A DNA stretch of 64,000 nt, taken from contig NZ_JASDDG010000002.1 in assembly GCF_030407495.1 (NCBI RefSeq), positions 62,001 through 126,000 on the forward strand, written 5' to 3'. Below are positions 8,895-17,755 of the stretch, piece after piece. Source of the stretch: Arthrobacter sp. APC 3897. GTDB lineage: Bacteria > Actinomycetota > Actinomycetes > Actinomycetales > Micrococcaceae. Position numbers and translations under genes: made by a program. Within the stretch, counting starts at the first letter, position 1. The number at the start of each line of letters is the position of its first letter. The notes under the pieces were generated by a model. The model was not told the origin of the DNA, ran no database searches, and was given only the letters and a program-made list of their open reading frames with translations.

Positions 8895-9338
8895 TCAGTC
8901 CTCCCAGCCGCGGCCCAGCACGACGCCGGCGAGATGGATGAGAAGTCCGGCTCCCCAGGCGGCACTCATGACGAGGGTGGCGCCGAACCACGGCGTGGAC
9001 AGGAACTCTTGGGCAGCGGCGCCGTCCGCCGCACCAAGGGACAGTGTACGGATCACCGCGTGCAGGTTGAAGGATGCCGTTACGGTGACAAACGCAAGGG
9101 TGTGGGCGACGGCCGCCCCGAAACGGATCTTGGTGAGTGTCCGGTAGTTGCGCCAGGACCAGACGGTGATCCCGGCTGCCACGAGGGCGGTGAGAATCCC
9201 GGCGAGAAGCGTGATGTCCCCTCCGGCGAGGGCAATCACGGCTTGAATCGCCGCCATGGCGAGTACCAGAATCACCACATACGGCAGCAGCACCGACCGG
9301 GCATTGACAGGGGCATGAGGCAGGGCGTGTGTAGTCAT
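8895..9338 (-). CDS. Four-helix membrane protein, unknown
   Basis: 147 residues from ATG 9338 (MTTHALPHAPVNARS). Hydrophobic segments are visible at VLLPYVVILVLAMAAIQAVI, ITLLAGILTALVAAGITVW, FGAAVAHTLAFVTVTASF and GATLVMSAAWGAGLLIHLAGVVLG, giving a compact four-helix protein. It heads a unit with the PadR regulator (2 bp apart), a common arrangement in which PadR represses a small transporter-like protein. No family name can be given from the sequence alone. Confidence 0.75.
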   Translation of the reverse strand: MTTHALPHAPVNARSVLLPYVVILVLAMAAIQAVIALAGGDITLLAGILTALVAAGITVWSWRNYRTLTKIRFGAAVAHTLAFVTVTASFNLHAVIRTLSLGAADGAAAQEFLSTPWFGATLVMSAAWGAGLLIHLAGVVLGRGWED

Positions 9339-9423
9339 GTGCGGCACTGTACCAATGGGACACTACCTGTGGAAGAGGGATTCGGCAGATGTTCCGGTGC
9401 CGAAATCATGCGAGGCTGGTTGC

Positions 9424-9846
9424 ATGGACTTGACCGTGTTGCCCGGGCTCACGATTCCCGCGTCGGAACTTGCCTGGCGCTTCTCGCGCTCATCCGGCCC
9501 CGGCGGCCAGCACGTGAACACCTCGGACAGCCGTGTGGCGCTGTCCTGGAATGTGGCCGCTTCGACGTCGCTGTCGGATACCCAGCGGCAGATCCTGCTG
9601 CGGCGCCTCAAACGGCGCCTGATTGCGGGAACCGTCACCGTCACCGCGTCGGAGCAGCGCTCCCAGCTGCGCAACCGGGAGATCGCGCTGGCCAAGCTTG
9701 CGGAGCTCGTGGCGGACGGCCTCGCCCCGGAGTCCGCAGCCCGGCGGAAGACCAAACCCACCCGGGGCTCGAATTTCCGGCGCCTCGACGCGAAGAAGCA
9801 GCGCTCCGCCACCAAACGGCAGCGGCAGCGCCCTCCTGCGGATTAG
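9424..9846 (+). CDS. arfB: Alternative ribosome-rescue factor ArfB (peptidyl-tRNA hydrolase, YaeJ type)
   Basis: 140 residues, the same length as E. coli ArfB. The release-factor domain has FSRSSGPGGQHVNTSDSRV, with the catalytic GGQ at 27-29, and the C-terminus is the basic tail (RRKTKPTRGSNFRRLDAKKQRS) that enters the empty mRNA channel of stalled ribosomes. It hydrolyses peptidyl-tRNA on non-stop complexes. The ATG at 9424 fits the family start; the frame is open to 9337 without homology. It overlaps the convergent epimerase gene by 4 bp. Confidence 0.9.
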   Translation: MDLTVLPGLTIPASELAWRFSRSSGPGGQHVNTSDSRVALSWNVAASTSLSDTQRQILLRRLKRRLIAGTVTVTASEQRSQLRNREIALAKLAELVADGLAPESAARRKTKPTRGSNFRRLDAKKQRSATKRQRQRPPAD

Positions 9847-10745
9847 CCGGCTGCGCCGTCGGCCTTCCCCGGCGCTCTTCCGTCAGCATCCAGGTAGTCG
9901 CGCCAGGAGCGCTTGGGCTTCCAGCCGAGCATCCTTTGAGCCTTGGCACTCGAGATGCCTGAAGCATCGGTCCGGTCGAGATCCTTCAACTGGATCCGGT
10001 CGCCGTAGTACTTCGTCAGGACCTCGGCGAAGTCGTGACCGCCCGCGTTGTCCGGTGAGGCGATGTAGAAGACTTCGTGTCCGGGCAGGTCGGATTCGGC
10101 GGCGAGGACAATGGCGTCGGCCAGGTCATACACGTCGATGTAGCTCCACAGCCCGGGACTGAGCACTGAAGCGTCGCGGATCTGCGGGCCCAGATTGTTT
10201 TCGTAGTTGCCCTCGAACTGCACCCAGCTGGGCCGGATGGAGATGCACTGGATGTCGGACCGGGCAACAGCGGCGTCCATGAGCTGCTCGCTGAAGTGCT
10301 TGGCGAGCGCGTAGGGGTCCTGCGGGTGGATCGGGTGCTCTTCATCCACAGGGGCGTACTCCGGAAGGAAATCGCGTTCCGGGAAGAAGAACCCGGGCAC
10401 CGTTTCGCTGGAGATGAAGACAAAACGATTGATGCCGAAGCTGACGGCTGCCTCAAGGACGTTGAACGTGGACATGAGATTGTTCTGGAAGACAACGTGT
10501 GGAGCGTGGCCCGTGGGCTCGGGGATGGCGGCGATGTGTACGACGGCGTCTGCTCCGCGTACGACGGCGTAGGCCTGGCCGGCGTCGGTGAGGTCGGCCA
10601 TGACGTAGCGCGGAGTGCCTTCCGGCTTCCGTTCGTAGCTTGGCCGGCTCAGATCGGTGGTGGTGACTTCGTGTCCGGCATCGATCATTGCCTGGGTGGC
10701 GGCGCGTCCGACTTTTCCGTGGGCTCCGGTGATGAGGACTTTCAT
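9843..10745 (-). CDS. NAD-dependent epimerase/dehydratase family protein
   Basis: 300 residues. The extended-SDR Rossmann motif ITGAHGKVGRA opens the protein, and ADAVVHIAAIPEPTG and DPYALAKHFSEQLM provide the cofactor and active-site (YxxxK) elements. VQFEGNYENNL and WRDYLDAD are substrate-domain features of sugar or uronate epimerases and dehydrogenases. The start MKVLITG at 10745 follows GGAGCAACC; an upstream start at 10769 is less likely. The exact substrate cannot be read from the sequence. It is transcribed alone, convergent with arfB. Confidence 0.85.
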   Translation of the reverse strand: MKVLITGAHGKVGRAATQAMIDAGHEVTTTDLSRPSYERKPEGTPRYVMADLTDAGQAYAVVRGADAVVHIAAIPEPTGHAPHVVFQNNLMSTFNVLEAAVSFGINRFVFISSETVPGFFFPERDFLPEYAPVDEEHPIHPQDPYALAKHFSEQLMDAAVARSDIQCISIRPSWVQFEGNYENNLGPQIRDASVLSPGLWSYIDVYDLADAIVLAAESDLPGHEVFYIASPDNAGGHDFAEVLTKYYGDRIQLKDLDRTDASGISSAKAQRMLGWKPKRSWRDYLDADGRAPGKADGAAG

Positions 10746-10925
10746 GGTTGCTCCTTGGATGTTTGGCACGCCGGCTGTTTGGCACGCCGGATCTGTGCTG
10801 TCGGATTCATTGCACGTCGCCCGAGTATAGGGCAGGGAATCCCGCAGGACTCAGCCGCATGGCCGCGGGACACACCTTCTAAAATGGAGGTATGTCCTCC
10901 CTCATCAACTGCTGAAAGGAAGACA

Positions 10926-11279
10926 GTGAGCATCCCGATCCTCGGGTTCGCCTCCCACACCAAAGGCAGGAACGCGCGGGTTCGCATTTTCCACGACCGC
11001 ATTGAGTGGGAATTGAAGCCGGGCCTGTCCGCCGGCAAGCTCACCGCCGGGTTAATGACCGGTGGCGTATCCCTCCTGGGTACCGGAGTGAAGCGCGGAA
11101 ATGCCTTCACGGAGATGATTCCGCTCAGGAGGGTCTCGTCGGTGACCACAAGGCGTGACGGAATGATGTACACCGTCGTTTCCGTGCTCACGACAGGAAA
11201 TTCCATCGATTTCCGTGTCTCACACTCCGAGGCAAAGCATGTAACGGACACTCTGAACCGCCTCATCATGCAGGCGTGA
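10926..11279 (+). CDS. Small cytosolic protein, possibly PH-like fold
   Basis: 117 residues from GTG 10926 with GAAAGGAAG just upstream. The pattern of short beta strands (ARVRIFHDRIEWEL, AFTEMIPLRRVSSVTTRRDG, YTVVSVLTTGNSIDFRV) followed by a C-terminal helix (SEAKHVTDTLNRLIMQA) is that of bacterial PH-like domain proteins. There is no signal peptide or membrane helix. Function is unknown. It is monocistronic, between the epimerase and tRNA-Ala. Confidence 0.72.
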   Translation: MSIPILGFASHTKGRNARVRIFHDRIEWELKPGLSAGKLTAGLMTGGVSLLGTGVKRGNAFTEMIPLRRVSSVTTRRDGMMYTVVSVLTTGNSIDFRVSHSEAKHVTDTLNRLIMQA

Positions 11280-11328
11280 CCATTCAGCGTTGTGTCGGCG
11301 CAACTGATTGGCCTCTTTCCCGACATAG

Positions 11329-11368
11329 AAAAGGGCCCTCCTTCCTGTGTGACGAGGAAAGCGGGCCC
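11329..11368 (-). terminator. Rho-independent terminator of tRNA-Ala
   Basis: On the minus strand, GGGCCC-G-CTTTCCT pairs with AGGAAG-GA-GGGCCC (11333-11368) and is followed by TTTTC. It begins 12 bp past the 3' end of the tRNA and so should end the tRNA transcript. It could also stop read-through from the opposite gene. Confidence 0.7.
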
Positions 11369-11379
11369 CTGCAAAACTG

Positions 11380-11452
11380 TGGAGCTTAGGGGAATCGAAC
11401 CCCTGACCTTTTCATTGCGAACGAAACGCTCTACCAACTGAGCTAAAGCCCC
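11380..11452 (-). tRNA. tRNA-Ala (anticodon CGC)
   Basis: 73 nt fold into a full cloverleaf on the minus strand: acceptor GGGGCTT/AAGCTCC, D-arm GCTCAGTTGGTAGAGC, anticodon stem TTTCG/TGAAA with loop TTCGCAA, and T-arm AGGGG-TTCGATT-CCCCT. The acceptor stem has the G3:U70 pair that identifies alanine tRNAs, and the anticodon CGC reads GCG codons, which are frequent here. Discriminator base is A; CCA is not encoded. Confidence 0.95.
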
Positions 11453-11699
11453 AGCCCGGCCGTGGCCGGACAACCCCGAGGGGCATAAGCACGATTCTAG
11501 ACCCGGGCACAGGTTCATAGGCAAATCGCCGCGGCGTTCTGGCCTCCCGCACCGTCTCTGGCCGCCTGGGCTCTGGTTCGGCTTTCCGGCGCAGGGCTAT
11601 CCTGACAGCCCGGGCCGCAGCACCCCCGGCCGCACTCCCGGCGAAACCGCACCGATCAGTGAACACACCACCAATCAGCGAACGCAACTAGGAGCAGCC

Positions 11700-12119
11700 A
11701 TGAGCCTCATCGAATCCATCCTCAGTGAACGTCCCGACGGCGCCGGAACGGACCTCTTGGCCGTCTCCACCTGCGTCATTGCCTGCTTCGACTGCGTGCA
11801 GGTGTGCACCGCCTGCGCCGACGCCTGCCTTAGCGAGGACATGCTGGGCGACATGGTGGAATGCATCCGCAAGGACCTCAACTGCGCCGATATCTGTGCT
11901 GCCACTGGAACCGTGGTGGCGCGGGTCGGCACCCGGTATGCCGGATATCCGGACAGCACGGCGGCACTGCTGCGGGCGTGTGCAGCAGCCTGCCACCAGT
12001 GTGCGGAAGAATGCGCCCAGCACGCGGCGGAACACGGACACTGCAGGATCTGTGCCGAAACCTGCCGCCGCTGCGCCGCCATGTGCGAAGAACTCCTGGT
12101 GGTCATGTCCCGCAGCTGA
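11700..12119 (+). CDS. csp: Cytosolic copper-storage protein (Csp, DUF326 four-helix bundle)
   Basis: 139 residues with 18 cysteines spaced along four helices (VSTCVIACFDCVQVCTAC, CIRKDLNCADIC, CAAACHQCAEEC, CRICAETCRRCAAMC). This is the pattern of Csp proteins, which fill a four-helix bundle with Cu(I) bound to cysteine thiolates. No signal peptide is present, so it resembles cytosolic Csp3. ATG 11700 is preceded by AGGAG. It is not next to a recognisable copper ATPase or CsoR; the closest metal transporter is the P-type ATPase at 13962. Confidence 0.88.
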   Translation: MSLIESILSERPDGAGTDLLAVSTCVIACFDCVQVCTACADACLSEDMLGDMVECIRKDLNCADICAATGTVVARVGTRYAGYPDSTAALLRACAAACHQCAEECAQHAAEHGHCRICAETCRRCAAMCEELLVVMSRS

Positions 12120-12161
12120 GGAATACTGCCTATCCAAAGAACGCCCGACGGCGGCTCCCGG

Positions 12162-12677
12162 CTACGCGCCGGCGGCGAGCACCATCCCGCGGACGTAGGC
12201 TGCCTGACCTGCATGTTCCAGCCCGTCTGCCAGGATGCTCACCAGCCGCACCCCGAGGGTCACGGGCGGATCCCAGGCAGTGTCCACCACCTGGTCCAGG
12301 TCCTGTCCGGTAACTCCGGACACAAAGGCGGCCGTCCGCGAGTGCACCGCCTCGTAATAGCCCAGCAGGACCTCGGCCGACTGTACCTGCACGGCAGCCA
12401 CCTGCTCGGAGTCGTGGCCGTATCCGGTGTCTTCAACAGCAAGCGGCAACCCCACCCGCTGGTACCATCCCTCCGCCGTCCAGGCCTGTTCGTGTCCGGC
12501 CAAGGGAGCAATCTGGGCGTCTTCGCTCCGGGCCAGATGCCAGATCAGCCAGGCGATGGAGTTGCCCTGCGGATAGGGGCGGTGGTTCAGAGCCCCCGCG
12601 TCCAGGCCGTGTGTTGCGTGGCGGACGGCCTGGGGAAGCCGGCCGAAGGCATCAATGAGGAGATCGCTTTGTTCCAT
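12162..12677 (-). CDS. DinB/DUF664 superfamily protein, mycothiol-dependent type
   Basis: 171 residues in a four-helix DinB fold. Three candidate metal-binding His are visible in WLIWHLARSEDAQIA, the His of VHSRTAAF and LEHAGQAAYVRG. In actinobacteria such proteins include mycothiol-dependent isomerases and S-transferases, with detoxification roles. Substrate unknown. ATG 12677 has a weak AGGAGT upstream. It stands alone on the minus strand. Confidence 0.84.
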   Translation of the reverse strand: MEQSDLLIDAFGRLPQAVRHATHGLDAGALNHRPYPQGNSIAWLIWHLARSEDAQIAPLAGHEQAWTAEGWYQRVGLPLAVEDTGYGHDSEQVAAVQVQSAEVLLGYYEAVHSRTAAFVSGVTGQDLDQVVDTAWDPPVTLGVRLVSILADGLEHAGQAAYVRGMVLAAGA

Positions 12678-12868
12678 GTCGGTACTCCTGGGGTCACAGT
12701 GACGGGCAGCCGCAGCGGCAGGTTGCAGGAGGGCGGCCCGGCGGGGATCGCCGCCATCCTTTCATGTGCGCCCGCGCCGGGATAGAGCAACCGCAGGGAC
12801 GGGTTCGTCTGAGAAGAAAGCCATCCCGTGCCGGGTGCAATCGGCACGGGCAGGCTTAACCTATCCGC

Positions 12869-13093
12869 ATGAGTTGGACCGACGAGCGTCCGCCGTGGCT
12901 TCCGCCTCTGCCTTCCCCCCACCGCGGCCGCATCCGCATTGTGGTGGGTATGACCATGGTGATTGCCTGCATGCTGGGGATCCTGGTGGTTGCCTTTCTG
13001 GGCGAAACCCTGAGCATGTACGTCTGGTGGCCGCTGGCTGCCGGCCTCGCGTTCCTGATGTCCGGCCTGCTGAGCCGCCGCCGGATGCCGTAA
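12869..13093 (+). CDS. Small two-helix membrane protein
   Basis: 74 residues: a Pro-rich cytoplasmic N-terminus, then hydrophobic segments IRIVVGMTMVIACMLGILVVAF and MYVWWPLAAGLAFLMSGLL, ending in SRRRMP. The Pro-Arg-rich start, two helices and basic tail are typical of small actinobacterial membrane proteins. No clear ribosome-binding site is seen before ATG 12869, so the call rests on composition. It precedes the IclR gene by about 35 bp. Confidence 0.58.
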   Translation: MSWTDERPPWLPPLPSPHRGRIRIVVGMTMVIACMLGILVVAFLGETLSMYVWWPLAAGLAFLMSGLLSRRRMP

Positions 13094-13126
13094 CTGCGGC
13101 TGTCCGGCGGTACGAGTCATCCTAAG

Positions 13127-13891
13127 ATGGGCTCCATGACTGATCCCTCCGGCCACGACGGCGCATCCGTATCTTCCAGCTCCCCGGGCACCGGCGGAGC
13201 CGGCTCGCTGTCCCAGACCCTCTCACGCGGCCTGCGGGCCCTGGAGCTGCTGGCAGAGTCCGAGTCACCCATGACCATCGCCGAATTGTCGCAGAGCCTC
13301 GGGGTCCACCGGTCCATTGCCTACCGCATCCTGCGCACGCTCGAGGCACATTCGCTGGTGATGCGCGACGACGCCGGCCGGGTGGCGACGGCACCCGGCC
13401 TCGCCGCGCTGGCCCGCGGCGTATCGCGGGACCTCCAGACGGCGGCGCTGCCCGAGCTGACGGCACTGGCCGATGAACTCTCGATGACCGCTTTCGTAGC
13501 TGTGTGGGACCAGCACGACTGCGTGACGCTGGTGACGGTGGAACCGCGGCACAGCCGCACGGCACTGGTCCAGCGCCCGGGAACCCGGCACTCCTTCGCT
13601 TCCGGAGCTCCGGGGATTGCCATCCAGTCAGCCGTGGGTGAAGAACAATGGGCCAAGCTGGCACCCGGACAGCCCTACCGGCCGGAATCCGCTCTGGCAC
13701 GAACCCGGGGCTACGCCGTCAGCCACGACGAAGTTATCGGCGGCGTCTCCGCCGTCGCGTCTCCCATCACCGTTTCCGGGCAGCTCCCGGCCGCCGTGTC
13801 CGTGGTGTATTTCGGCTCCGGAAGGGACGAAGAAACGCTGGGCCGGCGGCTGGCGGAAACAGCACGCTCGATCACCGCGCGGCTGAACTAA
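13127..13891 (+). CDS. IclR-family transcriptional regulator
   Basis: 254 residues (start at 13127, or ATG 13136). After a Ser/Gly-rich leader, an N-terminal winged helix (SRGLRALELLAES, TIAELSQSLGVHRSIAYRILRTLEAHSLV) precedes the IclR effector-binding domain (GTRHSFASGAPGIAIQSA, ARTRGYAVSHDEVIGGVSAVASPI). These regulators control catabolic genes in response to small carbon compounds. The following gene is a metal ATPase, an unusual target, so the regulated gene may be elsewhere. Confidence 0.87.
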   Translation: MGSMTDPSGHDGASVSSSSPGTGGAGSLSQTLSRGLRALELLAESESPMTIAELSQSLGVHRSIAYRILRTLEAHSLVMRDDAGRVATAPGLAALARGVSRDLQTAALPELTALADELSMTAFVAVWDQHDCVTLVTVEPRHSRTALVQRPGTRHSFASGAPGIAIQSAVGEEQWAKLAPGQPYRPESALARTRGYAVSHDEVIGGVSAVASPITVSGQLPAAVSVVYFGSGRDEETLGRRLAETARSITARLN

Positions 13892-13961
13892 TCCGGCCTG
13901 CTGAGTAAGGCAAGCCATCTCTTGCTGGCGGGGTCCCTGCGGCAGGCCTATAACAGGAAAC

Positions 13962-15875
13962 ATGAAGGTTCTTAGCGCAATCCGGAAGTACCCGGTGGTG
14001 GCTGCAACCGTCGTCGTCGGTCTGGCGGTTTTCGCACTGCTCGGCGCCGCTCTCCCTCAGGCTGCCGCCTGGATCGCCTCAATCTTTGCCCTGCTGATCG
14101 CCGCCGGAACGGGCGTGCGGATGATCCGGGACATTATGCGCGGCCACTGGGGCCTGGACATCCTGGCGGTGGTGGCCATCCTGTCCACCGTGGCGGTGGG
14201 CGAATACGTTGCCTCCCTGATCATCGTGCTCATGCTCTCGGGCGGCGAGGCACTGGAGGATTACGCGGCGGGGCGTGCGCGCGGAGAGCTGGATGCACTG
14301 CTCGCACGGGCACCGCAGGCCGCACACCGTTTGCCGGCCGGCTCCCGGACGCCCGTTGATATCTCCGCGGACGAAGTGGTCCCGGGCGATGTGCTGCTGG
14401 TCAAACCTTCTGAGCTCGTGCCCGTGGACGGTGTCCTGCTCAGCCCGGAGGGCAGCTTTGACGAATCTTCGCTGACCGGTGAACCGCTGCCGGTGACCAT
14501 CACTGACGGGCAAACGGTCATGAGCGGCTCGGTCAACGGGCCGCAGGCGGTACTGATCCGGGCCACTGCGGCCACGGAGGACAGCCAGTACCAGCGCATC
14601 GTCGCCCTGGTGCGCGAAGCCGCGGAATCCAAGGCCCCGGTGGTCCGTCTGGCGGACCGCTTTGCCGTCCCGTTCACTGTCTTTTCCCTGCTCCTCGCCG
14701 GCATTGCCTGGTGGGTAAGCGGCGAACCCGTCCGTTTCGCCGAGGTGCTGGTTCTGGCCACTCCGTGTCCCCTGCTGATCGCCGCTCCGGTAGCCTTCAT
14801 GGGCGGCATGAGCCGGGCTGCCAAGGACGGCATCATCGTCAAGGGCGGGGCAACCCTGCAGCAGCTGGCCGGAGCCCGCAGCATTGCCTTCGATAAGACC
14901 GGCACGCTGACCTACGGCAGGCCGGAGCTCACCGGTGTCCTGCCTGCTTCCTCCTTCGCCGCCGACGACGTGCTGCGGCTGGCTGCCTCGGCCGAACAGT
15001 ACTCCTCCCATGTGCTGGCAGCCGCTGTGCAGAACGCCGCCCTGGAACGCGGGCTGCAGCTGAGTCCGGCCACCACTGCTTCCGAGGTGGCGACCAACGG
15101 CGTGCGTGCCGTTGTGGACGGCCACACGGTCCTGGTGGGCAAGCGCCGCTTCGTGGCGGCGGAGGCTCCGGAAACCGCAGACGGCGGTGAAACGGCGGCC
15201 GGCGCCGGGCAGCTGAGGGTGTACGTGGCAGTGGACGGACGCTTCGCCGGCACCCTTCTCCTTAGTGACACCCCGCGCCGGAATGCACGGGCCACGCTGG
15301 AGCGGCTCGCCGGCCTGGGGCTGGAACCGCCCGTCATGCTCACCGGAGACGGGCGCGCTTCGGCTGAGAGCACTGCCGGGGCGCTGGGTATCCGGCAGGT
15401 CCACGCGGAGCTCCTGCCCGAGGACAAGGTCCGGCTGGTCGCGGAGATGCCCTCGCGTCCGGTGATCATGGTGGGCGACGGCGTCAACGACGCGCCGGTG
15501 CTGGCTGCGGCCGACGTCGGCATTGCCATGGGCGCACGGGGTTCCACCGCGGCCGGGGAGTCTGCCGATGCCGTGATCGTGACCGATGACATTTCCAAGG
15601 TGACCGACGCCGTCGTCATTGGCCGGCGGACCATGCGCATTGCCCTGGGCAGTATCTGGCTGGGGATTTCGCTCAGCGTCGGTCTGATGGTGCTGGCGGC
15701 GTTCGGATTCATTCCTGCCGTGGCCGGAGCCCTGATTCAGGAGCTCGTGGACCTGGCGGCCATCCTCAACGCGCTGCGCGCCCTCGGCGGCGGATCCGCC
15801 CTTGGGCAGCCTGGAACCGGACCCTCGGAGCGGAGGAAGTCTCCCGGCGTTGTGCCGGGAACGGTTCAGAACTGA
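13962..15875 (+). CDS. Heavy-metal translocating P-type ATPase without metal-binding domain
   Basis: 637 residues. Actuator motif SSLTGEPLP, phosphorylation site AFDKTGTLT, and hinge MVGDGVNDAPVL are intact. The transmembrane metal motif is TPCPLL instead of the CPC of Cu and Zn/Cd pumps. The usual SEHP nucleotide-binding loop is SSHV. There is no N-terminal HMA domain. ATG 13962 is near GGAAAC and no longer reading frame fits. It ejects or imports a transition metal; the TPC motif does not fix which. The 3' end overlaps the convergent SDR by 10 bp. Confidence 0.92.
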   Translation: MKVLSAIRKYPVVAATVVVGLAVFALLGAALPQAAAWIASIFALLIAAGTGVRMIRDIMRGHWGLDILAVVAILSTVAVGEYVASLIIVLMLSGGEALEDYAAGRARGELDALLARAPQAAHRLPAGSRTPVDISADEVVPGDVLLVKPSELVPVDGVLLSPEGSFDESSLTGEPLPVTITDGQTVMSGSVNGPQAVLIRATAATEDSQYQRIVALVREAAESKAPVVRLADRFAVPFTVFSLLLAGIAWWVSGEPVRFAEVLVLATPCPLLIAAPVAFMGGMSRAAKDGIIVKGGATLQQLAGARSIAFDKTGTLTYGRPELTGVLPASSFAADDVLRLAASAEQYSSHVLAAAVQNAALERGLQLSPATTASEVATNGVRAVVDGHTVLVGKRRFVAAEAPETADGGETAAGAGQLRVYVAVDGRFAGTLLLSDTPRRNARATLERLAGLGLEPPVMLTGDGRASAESTAGALGIRQVHAELLPEDKVRLVAEMPSRPVIMVGDGVNDAPVLAAADVGIAMGARGSTAAGESADAVIVTDDISKVTDAVVIGRRTMRIALGSIWLGISLSVGLMVLAAFGFIPAVAGALIQELVDLAAILNALRALGGGSALGQPGTGPSERRKSPGVVPGTVQN

Positions 15876-16627
15876 ATTCCGCGCGAGAGCCCGCCGTCTA
15901 CGAGGATATTTGCCCCGGTGGTGCGGCTGGAGACCGGACTCGAAATAAAGACAACGGTGTCGGCAATTTCCTGCGGCGTTCCCATCCGGTGCGTCGGGTT
16001 GAGGTCCATTGATTGCTTAAAGAGCTCCGGGTTGCCTGCCTCGATACCCTGCCACACTCCGCCGTCGTGGTAGGTGTTGCCCGGTGACACCGTGTTGGCG
16101 CGGATGCCGCGGCCGGCCAGCTGGAAGGCCAAACCGGCCATGTAGGCGATGAGGGCGGATTTCACCGTTCCGTACGGGCCCGACGCGAAGTCCACTTCCC
16201 GTCCCGAGACACTGGAGATGGCGAGCAGGGACGGAGAATCACTGCGCTCCACGTGCGGGAGCGCAGCCTTCATGAGGTTCACGGTTCCAAGCAGATCCAC
16301 CCGCAGACAGTTTTCCCAGGCTTCCGGAGTGTCCGCGATGTCCAGCGCGCTGACGTTGCTGACCACCGCATCAAGGCCGCCGAATTCTGCTGCTGCCGCG
16401 TTCACCCAACGGGTAACCGCATCGGCGTCACCCATATCTGCAACGGTGCCCTGCACCCGCACGCCGAAACGAGCGAGGGCAGCTTGGGTGCCGGCAATCT
16501 CGGCGGCGCTGCGGGCACAGAACGCGACGTTGGCGCCCTCCGCGGCGAATGCCTCCGCAATGGCCCTTCCGATGCCGCGGGTTCCGCCGGTCACCAGTGC
16601 CGTTTTGCCCTCTAGCTGCAGATCCAT
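15866..16627 (-). CDS. Short-chain dehydrogenase/reductase
   Basis: 253 residues from ATG 16627. The classical SDR features are present: TGGTRGIGRA cofactor loop, SNVSAL in place of the NNAG region, catalytic Ser in ISSVSG and YGTVK as the Tyr-Lys pair. The C-terminus ends INILVDGGLSRGIQF-like. Substrate unknown. It lies 19 bp downstream of the acetamidase gene, so the two are probably one operon. The frame is open upstream to 16810, but that region belongs to the acetamidase. Confidence 0.88.
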   Translation of the reverse strand: MDLQLEGKTALVTGGTRGIGRAIAEAFAAEGANVAFCARSAAEIAGTQAALARFGVRVQGTVADMGDADAVTRWVNAAAAEFGGLDAVVSNVSALDIADTPEAWENCLRVDLLGTVNLMKAALPHVERSDSPSLLAISSVSGREVDFASGPYGTVKSALIAYMAGLAFQLAGRGIRANTVSPGNTYHDGGVWQGIEAGNPELFKQSMDLNPTHRMGTPQEIADTVVFISSPVSSRTTGANILVDGGLSRGIQF

Positions 16628-16646
16628 GGAGCCTTCCGGGACGTCA

Positions 16647-17648
16647 TCAAAGGAGTTCTGCGCTGCGCCGGCGCAGGTCGGCATGAAGTCCGTCGTAGGC
16701 ATGGGCCTCAGGGAACAGGGCTTTGCGGGCCTTGACAACCACGCTGTAGTTGGCATCGACGGCATTGGCGATCGGAGCCTGCGCCGTCTGGGTGAGCAGC
16801 TGGTAGGCATCCATTTGATGCAGCCCGAACAGCTCCCCGAACCACCGGACCATCTCCACCTGTCCGATCCGCCAGGAGTCCTCCATGGGCCGGGAAGACC
16901 CCACCGCCATCCAGTCCGTGTCTGTTTCGAGCCGGGGCCAGGCCGGGGCGCCGCCCTTGATCAGTTCCACGATGATGGTGGAGCTCATGGCTCCCTCGAC
17001 AGCGGTACCGCACGCTTCGCCCTCACCCTGACGGTAGTGCCCGTCTCCGATCGAGAAGAGAGCGCCCTCCCGGTTTACACCCAGGTAAACCGTGGTTCCG
17101 GCCTTGACGTCCGGCGCGTCCATGTTCCCGCCGAAGCGCTCGGGCACCAGTGAGGAGCGGACCTCGCCTCCCGGCGGGGCCACTCCCACGGTGCCCAGCA
17201 TGGGTTCCAGCGGCAGGGCCACCTCAAAATCCCCGAAGCGGGCAGAAAACCCCACCGTGTTCCGTGCCGAATCGACGTGGTAGATCCAGGTGGTGTCAGG
17301 CAGCGGGTCCTGCAGAAATGCGGTCCGGTCGGTGCTTGTCAGTCCTCCAAAGAAGGGAATGGTGGCTGAGGCGCCGTAGCTGCGCGCCGGGGTTAGATCG
17401 GCGATGTGCAAGGCGAGGGTATCCCCCGGCTCGGCCCCTTCAACGTAAAAGGGGCCGGTTTGGGGATTCACAAAATTCAGGTCCACCTTTTCACTGGAAA
17501 TATCCGCAGCAGAGGTCAACGCATTGTTGAAGGCATCCTCCGACCACAGGAAAAGTGCCGTGCCCGGCTTGACCCGCATCACCGGGGCAGCACCGCCAAA
17601 AGTATAGACAAACTGATCACGGCTCGGCCGGTATTCGACGGTCTCCAT
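16647..17648 (-). CDS. Acetamidase/formamidase family amidohydrolase
   Basis: 333 residues. The FmdA/AmdA fold is indicated by the early GPFYVEGAEPGDTLALHI, FGGNMDAPDVKAGTTVYLGV and GDGHYRQGEGEACGTAVE, the last being the most conserved block of this family. It hydrolyses short amides to acid and ammonia. METVEY at 17648 was chosen as start because upstream codons up to 17807 read as non-coding. First gene of an operon with the SDR. A role in nitrogen scavenging is likely. Confidence 0.86.
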   Translation of the reverse strand: METVEYRPSRDQFVYTFGGAAPVMRVKPGTALFLWSEDAFNNALTSAADISSEKVDLNFVNPQTGPFYVEGAEPGDTLALHIADLTPARSYGASATIPFFGGLTSTDRTAFLQDPLPDTTWIYHVDSARNTVGFSARFGDFEVALPLEPMLGTVGVAPPGGEVRSSLVPERFGGNMDAPDVKAGTTVYLGVNREGALFSIGDGHYRQGEGEACGTAVEGAMSSTIIVELIKGGAPAWPRLETDTDWMAVGSSRPMEDSWRIGQVEMVRWFGELFGLHQMDAYQLLTQTAQAPIANAVDANYSVVVKARKALFPEAHAYDGLHADLRRRSAELL

Positions 17649-17755
17649 GCCCCGGATGCTATCGGTGCCCGCTCCCTGGGACAACAGCAGGGATAATGAA
17701 CTTTTGTCCGTGCTGCACCGCGGGCGCAGAAGCCAACAAAAACGGAGGGACGTCC

